From Bacteroidota bacterium (GTDB taxonomy: Bacteria; Bacteroidota; Bacteroidia; Chitinophagales; Chitinophagaceae), in assembly GCA_018971025.1 (NCBI GenBank), contig JAGWVE010000010.1, forward strand, positions 1 to 49,981: 49,981 nt of DNA, written 5' to 3'. Below are positions 39,674-47,775 of the stretch, one piece after another; position 1 is the first letter of the stretch, and the number at the start of each line of letters is the position of its first letter. The notes under the pieces were generated by a model. It saw only the letters and a list, made by a program, of their open reading frames with translations, had not been told where the DNA came from and did not search any database. Made by a program: the position numbers and the translations under genes.

Positions 39674-40921
39674 TTATTTGGTATTAAATTTTTGAGCGGC
39701 ACTATTAAATTCGGGAAATTGTGCACGTGCTTCGTCAAATGAAAGCCCATCTACGGCTGCTTTCCAGGCCTGTTGTATCGCAACAACACCAGCAGCCGGT
39801 CCCATAGGATGGGCCATAATACCGCCACCAGCCATATATAGGAGATCTACTGTTTTGGTTCTTCGATAGGTTTCAAAAGCCTGACCACCCCACTGTCCCG
39901 ATGATACAACGGGCACTACATTTTGTTGCTGAAACAAAGGCTGTTGTAATGCCTGAATAGAAGCAACAACACTTTCATCTGTTTCCCAAAATTTATTTTG
40001 TAAACCATTTACATGAAGTTGGTCTACGCCTACTAAGCGCCAAATTTTTTGATAGGCTTTAAAATCAATACCTAATAATGGATGCCTTGTTAACATGCCC
40101 CAGCCATTGCGGTGTGCATGAATAGCAATCGTACCTATATCACATATTTTTTTGGTAGCGCTTAACCCTACACTATTGATACTAATCATTGCGGCGGTTC
40201 CGCCAGCAGTTACTATTTTTTCATAACGCTTTTGCATCTCATCTATTTCTGCAGAAATATTAAATGCATACATTGCTTTTTTACCAGTCTTGCTTGCATG
40301 GGCTTGTATCACTTCCATCACCGCATCTACGCGGTCATAAAAATTAGCATTCGCAGCAGACCCTAACAATTCATCGTCTTTAATAAAATCAATTCCGGCA
40401 GCTAAAAGTGTTTCAACAATAGTGGCTGTTTGCTGTGGCGTTAAACCAATAGAAGGTTTAATGATGGTTCCAATAAATGGCCTATTTGTTTCTACACCCA
40501 TTAATTTCCGACAACCTGCTACACCAAATTTTGGACCAGAAAAAGTTGCGCCAAAACTAGGTGGCAATTCAATGTCCATTAATTTAAGACCCGTAAACTG
40601 AGTGATCTCATACAAATTTCCTTGTAAGGTAGAAATCAAAACAGGCAGGTTGGTACCCATGTTTTCCATACTCCAACTTACCTGTACCTCCGCCCTATTA
40701 AATTGACCGGTACTGCTTGTAGCACCCGGTATAGATGGGGTTGTTACGGTTTCTAGATGCTTAACCGATTCTACCTTGGCTGCAAAACGCTCTTTGAGCT
40801 CGGCTGTTTCACCAGGCACTGCAACAAAAGTACCTGACGACTGTTCGCCTGCTAACACCATGGCCGCTTTCTCAGGATCGTAAGGTGTTTCAATATAGTA
40901 AGTGGCAGTAATTCTTTCCAT
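39674..40921 (-). CDS. RuBisCO-like protein (form IV), probable acid-sugar-phosphate lyase
   Basis: The 415-residue protein is a RuBisCO large-chain homologue. Active-site equivalents are kept: K155 in GTIIKPSIGL (spinach K175), K181, D183 and E184 in FIKDDE (the carbamylated lysine and magnesium ligands), H268, H270 and R271 in IHAHR, K310 in loop 6 (NGLQNKFWE, K334), S340/S341 in VVSSGQWGG, and GGGIMAHPMG at 365-374. There is no small subunit or phosphoribulokinase nearby, so carbon fixation is very unlikely. The adjacent DUF1537 kinase suggests a branched 3-oxo acid phosphate as substrate, by decarboxylation or by transcarboxylation and hydrolysis. Methionine salvage (enolase) is a weaker alternative, since no salvage genes are present. 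Confidence 0.88.
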   Translation of the reverse strand: MERITATYYIETPYDPEKAAMVLAGEQSSGTFVAVPGETAELKERFAAKVESVKHLETVTTPSIPGATSSTGQFNRAEVQVSWSMENMGTNLPVLISTLQGNLYEITQFTGLKLMDIELPPSFGATFSGPKFGVAGCRKLMGVETNRPFIGTIIKPSIGLTPQQTATIVETLLAAGIDFIKDDELLGSAANANFYDRVDAVMEVIQAHASKTGKKAMYAFNISAEIDEMQKRYEKIVTAGGTAAMISINSVGLSATKKICDIGTIAIHAHRNGWGMLTRHPLLGIDFKAYQKIWRLVGVDQLHVNGLQNKFWETDESVVASIQALQQPLFQQQNVVPVVSSGQWGGQAFETYRRTKTVDLLYMAGGGIMAHPMGPAAGVVAIQQAWKAAVDGLSFDEARAQFPEFNSAAQKFNTK

Positions 40922-40947
40922 TTATATTTTTAAATATTTCTAATGTA

Positions 40948-42972
40948 TTATTTTAAAACAGGCAACCATACACTCATATCTGTTTTACCTCTATTTGCCC
41001 AAGCAAAATAAGGTATCATCGTAATTTTTATAGGCGCTTCTGTTTTTGTTAAGGGTTGGTATAAACTATGATTCCAATTTTTTGTTCCAAGTAATTTTGC
41101 TGTTCCTTCTAAGGCCATCATTTTTGTTTGTCCAACCAACACTGATTTTGGCGTAAAAACAATACCACTAGGTACTGCAACATTAAACAAATTGGTGTTT
41201 TTAAGATCCGCACTTTCTAAACAGTAAACAATGGGCCCACGCTTAACAGTTACTTGATTTTTATTTTCTTCTACAAGCGGATTGGCTTCCAATAAAGTTG
41301 CTGGCATATCCATATTAAATGTTATCACACTGCCTTTAGCAACTACTTTATCGAGTACGAGATACCCATTTAGGGTTTGTGTTTTTTTACTGATGTCTAC
41401 ACCATTACAAACAATAGTATATTTAGTACACCACTGAGGTACGCGCAAATATATTTTTTTACCAGGCGCTATTTCTTTAACTACGAATTGAACATTGCCG
41501 CTCCAAGGGTAATTTGTTGTTTGATCGATAGCTACTTCAGACCCGTCTGCAAATTTGCTTTTTAATTGATTGGCACCGTACAAGTTCACAAACAATGCAT
41601 CGCTATTAAACGTGTACATATAATTGTTAAGCTCTGCAATGGTTCTTACTAAATTTGGTGGGCAACAATTAGACTTGCTAATGTATGGCACCCTTCCACC
41701 TTCCCAGCGCAAATGATACGGATAGTTAGCTGTCGCTGCTAGTGGATTGGTATAAAAATATGCGCTACCATCGAGGCTTACGCCACTTAGCACACTATTG
41801 TACAACGAAAGTTCCAACACATCCATGTATTTGCTTTCGCCGGTTAATAAAAACATACGCCAGTTCCATAACATATTTCCAATGTTCGCGCAGGTTTCGT
41901 TGTGTGCCGAAAAATTTGGAAGTTGAAAATCTCTACCGTAGGCCTGATGGATTTTTTGAACGGTATCAGGCTTATATGCTGTGCCATCAACACTTACGCC
42001 ATCATACAAGGCGCCGCATCCGCCTGTAACGTACATTTTTGTTTCCGTTACATTGTGCCATAATTTATCAAGCGTACTTAGTAAGGTTTTATCACCCGTT
42101 TCGGCAAACACATCGGCAACACCGGCACACAAATAATTAGCGCGCACAGCATGTCCTACAATTTTTTCCATTTTTCTAAATGGCGCCCTATCGCTATTGT
42201 CATCGGTACCCTCTACGGTTCCCCTGATATCAATTAAATAATTAACGAGCTGCAAGTATTTTTTTTCTGAAGTGGTTCGGTAGAGTTCTACAAGTCCCAT
42301 ATAGTGAGAAGGACAAATAGCGTTTCTGGCTTGCTCTGGTGTAGCTGTTGCATAAAAACCAATTAAAAAGTCAGCTGCTTTTTGGGCCACATCTAATAAA
42401 GTCTTTTTTCCGGTGGCCCTGTAATGTAAACAAGCGGCTGTCATTAAATGACCAAAATTATAGGCTTCAAAACTGAGCTGGTCATCAAACATTTTTGCTT
42501 TACCGGATTTCTTTTGTTCGATAATGCTTTTGGTATAAATGTATCCATCCTGCTTTTGGGCTTTAGCAATAACACCAATGGCTTCATCCAACCAGCCTTC
42601 TAATTTTTTGTCCTTTGTGGTAGCATATACAGCAGTAACCGCTTCTAAAGTTTTATAAAAATCGCCGTCATGAAAAGAAGGCCCTCTAAATCTTCCTGTA
42701 TCAAGTCCGGCAGCTACTTTAAAATTTTTATAAGCAAAACAAAAAGAATCGCTGGTATAGGTTTTCCATAATTCAGGTAGCATGGTATTTCTACAAACTT
42801 CAAAACGCTCTGCTAAAAAACCATTGGTAAAATGAACATCCGATAAGCCTAGGGTTTGCATTTTGGCAAAAGGGCTATGCTGTGTATTTACCAAACTGTT
42901 TTGAGCACTACCTGTAAGGGCAACCGCAGCTAACAGCAAACACGAAAAAAATATAAAACGTACTTTATTCAT
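40948..42972 (-). CDS. GH127 beta-L-arabinofuranosidase, secreted
   Basis: The 674-residue protein has a signal peptide ending near GSA-Q (23) and the (alpha/alpha)6 barrel of GH127. The characteristic metal and catalytic set is present: E359 and C361 in HNETCANIG, and the CCPPN motif with C436 and C437, one of which is the nucleophile cysteine. C-terminal beta domains follow. GH127 enzymes release beta-L-arabinofuranose, for instance from plant glycoproteins and pectin side chains. The gene is 26 bases upstream of the RuBisCO-like gene and 14 bases downstream of the GH78 gene. Confidence 0.92.
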   Translation of the reverse strand: MNKVRFIFFSCLLLAAVALTGSAQNSLVNTQHSPFAKMQTLGLSDVHFTNGFLAERFEVCRNTMLPELWKTYTSDSFCFAYKNFKVAAGLDTGRFRGPSFHDGDFYKTLEAVTAVYATTKDKKLEGWLDEAIGVIAKAQKQDGYIYTKSIIEQKKSGKAKMFDDQLSFEAYNFGHLMTAACLHYRATGKKTLLDVAQKAADFLIGFYATATPEQARNAICPSHYMGLVELYRTTSEKKYLQLVNYLIDIRGTVEGTDDNSDRAPFRKMEKIVGHAVRANYLCAGVADVFAETGDKTLLSTLDKLWHNVTETKMYVTGGCGALYDGVSVDGTAYKPDTVQKIHQAYGRDFQLPNFSAHNETCANIGNMLWNWRMFLLTGESKYMDVLELSLYNSVLSGVSLDGSAYFYTNPLAATANYPYHLRWEGGRVPYISKSNCCPPNLVRTIAELNNYMYTFNSDALFVNLYGANQLKSKFADGSEVAIDQTTNYPWSGNVQFVVKEIAPGKKIYLRVPQWCTKYTIVCNGVDISKKTQTLNGYLVLDKVVAKGSVITFNMDMPATLLEANPLVEENKNQVTVKRGPIVYCLESADLKNTNLFNVAVPSGIVFTPKSVLVGQTKMMALEGTAKLLGTKNWNHSLYQPLTKTEAPIKITMIPYFAWANRGKTDMSVWLPVLK

Positions 42973-42986
42973 AAACTATACAATCG

Positions 42987-45140
42987 TTATAATGCAGCAT
43001 ATCCAATGCTGTAGGATTTATTTTTTTCAATAACTATTTCATAATAATTATTTTCTTTGGGTGTAGCAAGCGCCCCCGTAGGTACTGTTTTACTTCTGAT
43101 GCGAAGTACGCCCTCACCCGTTGGAGATTGAATTTGAATACTTGTGGTAGAAACTTTTAAAGCAATAACACCATTAGGCGTTGGCACTTTTCCTTCCATC
43201 CACTGAAGCCCACCAAGTGCTGGTGTTACGGTATACTTTGCAAAGCCAGGTGCTGTTGGCTGAACACCTAAATAGTATTTTCCCAACAAATAAATTGGAC
43301 TAGCGCCCCATGCATGACATAGACTCTTACCAAATTTTCGGCCATACATGCTGTAATGTTCTTCACCCTTTTTTTCGGGATTGTATTCTTCCCAAAAACT
43401 TGTAGCACCTAAATCCAACATGCCGCCCCAATAAGCTTTCATTTGGTCTAGCACATAATTTTGTTCTCCCATAGCACAAAGTGACTCTAATTCATAAAAA
43501 CGCATATAAGGCGTTGTTATTTTTTGAATACTATCATTGAGCAGTACTGATTTTTTTACCGCCTGCTTTTGCGCTTCTGAAAAGTAATTAAAGAAAATAG
43601 AAAACATATTGGCATAGCGGGTAACATTTTGAGTTTGAACGCCATCTATTCTACTATGCACCAAGGCCTGCTTGTCTTTATTCCAGTATAATTCAAATAA
43701 TTTTGTGCGCATTTCTACAGCCAACTTTTTATACGAACCAACATGTGTTTCATCTTTTACAATGTCAGCACAGAGTGCCATAGTTTCTAAACTTCTAGCA
43801 AACAAGAGTTGTTCAAAACTTACTTCTCCTTTTTTACTTAAGCCAGCAGCCCAATCAATAAATATCCAATCGCCAGGCATCCATTCCAACAAACCATTTT
43901 TATTTCTTCTGGCCATCACATAGTCCATCAAAGACTTCATTTTATCGTAGTTCTGCTCAATAAATTTTTTATCGCCAGTAAATAAATAGTAATCATAAAT
44001 ACTTAGGAACCAATAAAAGGTATAATCCATGATGGTATTGATATGACCTGTTACCGGATCTTTTCCTCTTAGTGCATACATGGTTCTGGTAACGGTTGCG
44101 TTGTCATTCATCAAATAATAATTCATTAAATAACTTTGGTACGCGTCTCCACTCCAAACCCATCGGTCTCTTTTTATGCCATCTATAAAAAACTCACGTG
44201 TACTTAAATGCAGCGTATATTTTGCAACATCATAAATTTTATTGATAGCTGCGTCATTACATGTAAATGAACCCTTGTCTTCTATATCTGCGTATTCATA
44301 TAGTGCTGATGCTTTGCTATAGGAAACATTTCCTTCAGTTACAATTTGTACATATCTAAAAGCTTTAGACAATACCATGGTAGAATCTTTTTTTGTGGTA
44401 TTGCTAATGTCTAACACATCGATGGTTACGGCTTCATTTTTATCCAATGCCTCTTCTTTACTTTCACCATAATAAATAGTAACCCGTCCTTTTCCTTGCA
44501 GTCCGTGCAGTTTAATAAATCCAAAGGTTTCTTTTCCAAAATCATAGAGCCTAGATCCACTATTCGTAGTTACTTGAGTGGCTTCGAGGGGTTTTGTTGG
44601 CAATTTAAATGCCGAAGGAAGCGCTGTAGGGCTATTAAAATTCCAAGAACCCGCAGACAACCACTTGGTAGCAGAAACATCAGAGGTTTTACCAGTTTCG
44701 TCAATCCATTCTTTGTCTTCAAAAGTGGTTAACCAACTGGCATCAGAAACAATTGTTTTTCCTTTTACAAAAACAGTTGGCACCGATGCCTGATTGAATA
44801 CTTTGATATTAATTTTATGCTTACCCGCAGGAACCAACAGTGTTTTAGGCGTACCATCTATTGGCTTACCATCTAGTTTTACATTGTACTGGCCTTCTAC
44901 ATAAATATGTATGGTTTCAGGTGCAGATAAAGTATATACTTTATGGAAATCCATCAAATTATAATGACTGTCTACTTTCCAAAACACAGGAAAGAAAACA
45001 CCTCTGTCGGTTCTTCTATTTTGCATTTGGTTGGAAAGCCAAATTTCATAATCGCCCGGATACCAAATCCAGGTTTGCGCTGAGGCGGTATAACCCAATA
45101 GAAACGCTAGTACAACTAGTAAAGAACCTTTCTTTTTCAT
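42987..45140 (-). CDS. GH78 alpha-L-rhamnosidase, secreted
   Basis: I start at the ATG of 45138-45140 (717 aa); the codon opening the longer frame is TTG. A signal peptide (MKKKGSLLVVLAFLLG, cleavage near ASA-Q) precedes beta-sandwich domains of about 25-280, the (alpha/alpha)6 barrel and a C-terminal beta domain. The GH78 acid region IKRDRWVWSGD is at 322-332 with D325 as the likely general acid; the later glutamate lies in TSFWEEYNP. The enzyme is a little shorter than many GH78 proteins. It removes terminal alpha-L-rhamnose from pectic chains. It follows the SSS symporter with only 2 bases between. Confidence 0.9.
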   Translation of the reverse strand: MKKKGSLLVVLAFLLGYTASAQTWIWYPGDYEIWLSNQMQNRRTDRGVFFPVFWKVDSHYNLMDFHKVYTLSAPETIHIYVEGQYNVKLDGKPIDGTPKTLLVPAGKHKINIKVFNQASVPTVFVKGKTIVSDASWLTTFEDKEWIDETGKTSDVSATKWLSAGSWNFNSPTALPSAFKLPTKPLEATQVTTNSGSRLYDFGKETFGFIKLHGLQGKGRVTIYYGESKEEALDKNEAVTIDVLDISNTTKKDSTMVLSKAFRYVQIVTEGNVSYSKASALYEYADIEDKGSFTCNDAAINKIYDVAKYTLHLSTREFFIDGIKRDRWVWSGDAYQSYLMNYYLMNDNATVTRTMYALRGKDPVTGHINTIMDYTFYWFLSIYDYYLFTGDKKFIEQNYDKMKSLMDYVMARRNKNGLLEWMPGDWIFIDWAAGLSKKGEVSFEQLLFARSLETMALCADIVKDETHVGSYKKLAVEMRTKLFELYWNKDKQALVHSRIDGVQTQNVTRYANMFSIFFNYFSEAQKQAVKKSVLLNDSIQKITTPYMRFYELESLCAMGEQNYVLDQMKAYWGGMLDLGATSFWEEYNPEKKGEEHYSMYGRKFGKSLCHAWGASPIYLLGKYYLGVQPTAPGFAKYTVTPALGGLQWMEGKVPTPNGVIALKVSTTSIQIQSPTGEGVLRIRSKTVPTGALATPKENNYYEIVIEKNKSYSIGYAAL

Positions 45141-45142
45141 AA

Positions 45143-46723
45143 TCAATGACCGTTAAAAATGAAGTATAAACAAATAATGACCAAGCCTAATAAGCCAAAC
45201 AAAAGTTTTACTTTTTTACTTGTTACCGGAATAGGACTTGTTTGCAAAGTAGCGGTTGGTGAATTTTTATCCAATAATGAAATCACAATAGCTGCTATAA
45301 ATAAAATTGCAAAAATGTAAAAAGATAAAAGCATAAAATGCGGCCAAGCTGGATAAGCATTCGCCGGAAATATCCATAAATACAATACGCCAATACCTAA
45401 ACTAAAAGCAGATCCAAAACTAAGAACAATATTTACAGCTCGTTTAGTAGTGCGAGACCAAAACACACTCAATAAAAACACAACGGCTAAGGATGGCGCT
45501 AAAAATCCAAGTACAGCCTGAAAAATATTAAATAAGTTTTGTCCTTTGATGTTGTCAATTGCAATGGCCATAAATACAGCAAACACACATCCAACAGCAA
45601 TCACCCATCTACCTACTTTGATTTGTTCTTTTGTAGTTGCCTGAGGACGGTAGTTTTTTACATACACATCGGTTGTAAAAACGGCGCTCAATGCATTCAG
45701 TGAAGAACCAATTGTACCAACTAGTACTGCAATTAAAACACAAATCACCAAGCCATTCATACCAGCAGGAAAGAGGTTGGTAACCATGGTCATATAAGCC
45801 AGATCCGAATTGCTTCCTAACTCTGGATACAAAACAAAGCAAATAATACCCGGTAAAATAAACATGGGTAAGGCCAACACTTTTAGCCATCCAATAAAAT
45901 TAACACCTAATTGCCCCTGCTCTAAATTTTTGGCACCCAGTACACTTTGTACCATGGCCTGATCGGTACAAAAAAAGGCAACAGCTGCAACCGGATATCC
46001 GAGTAACATAGCTGGCCAAGGATAATTTTTATCAGAAGCGGGTTTAATTAAATTCCAATAATCTGCAGGCACTTTATGAAAAAGTGCAGAGAGGCCTCCA
46101 ATTTTTTGAACCCCTAAATATGACAATGATAGAGAAACGATAATTAAAAGAATCATTTGAAAAACATTCACTTTAGCAATCGCTTTTAGTCCACCGGCAA
46201 AAGTAAATATGCCAGAAAACGCAACAAGCACTATAACGGATTGCCACATAGGAATGCCTAATATCTGCCTCACTAGAACCCCGCCACTAAAGAGTCCCAA
46301 ACTAAGCCAACTCACTAAAATTTTTATAAGCGCATACCAAGCCAATATTTTTTGTGTACTATCACCATAACGCTGTCCCATGTAGGCTGGCATAGTAGCA
46401 ACTTTAGCTGCAATATATTTAGGTGCAAAAACCATGGCGAGCAGGAGTAAAAAAACAAATGCATACCATTCAAAATTACCGGCCACCACACCTGTTGCAT
46501 AACCAATACTTGCAAATGCCAATAAAGAAGAAGGGCCCACATTGGTGCCCCACATATTAAATCCAATATTGTACCAGTTAAGTGAATTGTTGGCTAAAAA
46601 AAGGGTTTCGTCTTTTTTATTTTGCTTAAAGCTTACTACATATCCAATGGTCAGTAGTACGATTAAATAAATAGCAATAATAATAAAATCAAGCTGCGTG
46701 AGCTTATCGTAAATTGTATTCAT
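45143..46723 (-). CDS. SSS-family sodium:solute symporter
   Basis: The 526-residue protein has about 13-14 helices and SSS signatures (GTNVGPSSLLAFASIGYATG in the first helix region, FAGGLKAIAKVNVFQM, and the FCTDQAMVQSVLGAKNLEQ loop). The gene starts 20 bases inside the end of the oxidoreductase gene, an overlap that suggests translational coupling. It differs clearly from the arabinose symporter at 18545-20245. Its setting between a Gfo/Idh/MocA oxidoreductase and a rhamnosidase suggests uptake of a mono- or disaccharide released by the secreted enzymes here. Substrate unknown. Confidence 0.85.
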   Translation of the reverse strand: MNTIYDKLTQLDFIIIAIYLIVLLTIGYVVSFKQNKKDETLFLANNSLNWYNIGFNMWGTNVGPSSLLAFASIGYATGVVAGNFEWYAFVFLLLLAMVFAPKYIAAKVATMPAYMGQRYGDSTQKILAWYALIKILVSWLSLGLFSGGVLVRQILGIPMWQSVIVLVAFSGIFTFAGGLKAIAKVNVFQMILLIIVSLSLSYLGVQKIGGLSALFHKVPADYWNLIKPASDKNYPWPAMLLGYPVAAVAFFCTDQAMVQSVLGAKNLEQGQLGVNFIGWLKVLALPMFILPGIICFVLYPELGSNSDLAYMTMVTNLFPAGMNGLVICVLIAVLVGTIGSSLNALSAVFTTDVYVKNYRPQATTKEQIKVGRWVIAVGCVFAVFMAIAIDNIKGQNLFNIFQAVLGFLAPSLAVVFLLSVFWSRTTKRAVNIVLSFGSAFSLGIGVLYLWIFPANAYPAWPHFMLLSFYIFAILFIAAIVISLLDKNSPTATLQTSPIPVTSKKVKLLFGLLGLVIICLYFIFNGH

Positions 46724-47771
46724 CTAGTAATGCTTTAATTTTTACAGGTGCGCCTGTTTGTAAACATAAGTCCATGGCTTGAAGCAACACAACCGTTCCA
46801 ATGCCTTCTTTTAAATCCGGATAGGCAGTAAAATTTTGTTCGATGCTATCAGCAAAGTATTCCATATAGTTTTGATATTCTCCAGCATGATGGCTTTGCC
46901 CCTCAAACCTAAAATAGTATTTAAGGGTAGCATCTCCCCAAGTAATTATTTTTTCTTCCCCTTCTTTGTTGGTAACAGCGTAACGCAGTTCATGATAATC
47001 TGCTTGACTCGCTCCATGCGTGCCTCTTAAAATACAACTCATCCCGCTTTCTCTTTGTACAGGCTGTGTTGGAGAAGTATATACGCCACTTACCCTTGCA
47101 ATTTTTCCATCCGATGCTTTAAAAATAAAATGCATGGTGTCTTCGTTTTGCAATCCTGCTTCTTTGGCATTTTTACTGATCATTCCATACCCCATCACTT
47201 CTTCAATATCTGGCATATAATACCTGATAAAATCTACCGGATGACTGAGTCCTCCAAACAACCATTTAAAAGATTTTTCTTTAGCCCATGGCTTTGCTAA
47301 AAACCACCTGTGGTCTGCATTGTAATGACTTTCGATGGTTATAAGTTCACCAATAACCCCAGCCTCAAAATCTTGTCGTTGACGTTTGTAGGGTTCAAAA
47401 AAACGTGAGCTCTGACCAACAAATACTTTTTTGCCAGATGCTTTTTGTAGCGCTACAAGTTCGAGTGCATCCCGTAAATTATCAATAAGTGGCTTGGTAC
47501 AAATAACATGTTTGTTGTGTTCAAGTGCTAGCTTTATATGTGCGGCGTGTAAATGATCGGGCGTATAAATGGCAATAATATCAATGTCTGGATCCACAAG
47601 CATGTCTGCATAACTTGTGGTGTATTGATGAAACTTAAATTCTTCGGCCCTGGTTTTACACAAATCTTCATTCGCGTCACAAATCATTTTTAATTGCAGC
47701 TTGCTACTTTGTAGTGCAGCACTCATGGCACTTCTTCCTTCACCTAATCCTAAAATTCCAATTTGTAACAT
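46704..47771 (-). CDS. Gfo/Idh/MocA-family oxidoreductase
   Basis: I start at the ATG of 47769-47771 (355 aa, MLQIGILGLGEG); a longer frame from 47885 would run into the preceding gene and adds 38 unrelated residues. The Rossmann motif GLGEGR is at the N-terminus, the catalytic lysine motif is CTKPL in place of EKP, and the substrate-domain segment is GGLSHPVDFIRYY. It lies 4 bases after the beta-helix gene. D-apiose dehydrogenases belong to this family, which makes this a candidate for the first oxidation in the acid-sugar route, but the family is too broad to assign a substrate from sequence alone. Confidence 0.85.
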   Translation of the reverse strand: MLQIGILGLGEGRSAMSAALQSSKLQLKMICDANEDLCKTRAEEFKFHQYTTSYADMLVDPDIDIIAIYTPDHLHAAHIKLALEHNKHVICTKPLIDNLRDALELVALQKASGKKVFVGQSSRFFEPYKRQRQDFEAGVIGELITIESHYNADHRWFLAKPWAKEKSFKWLFGGLSHPVDFIRYYMPDIEEVMGYGMISKNAKEAGLQNEDTMHFIFKASDGKIARVSGVYTSPTQPVQRESGMSCILRGTHGASQADYHELRYAVTNKEGEEKIITWGDATLKYYFRFEGQSHHAGEYQNYMEYFADSIEQNFTAYPDLKEGIGTVVLLQAMDLCLQTGAPVKIKALLDEYNLR

Positions 47772-47775
47772 AGTA

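Noticed and set aside
39674-40921. Autotrophic RuBisCO and carbon fixation
   Set aside because: No small subunit, phosphoribulokinase or carboxysome genes; the gene is embedded with an acid-sugar kinase and glycosidases.
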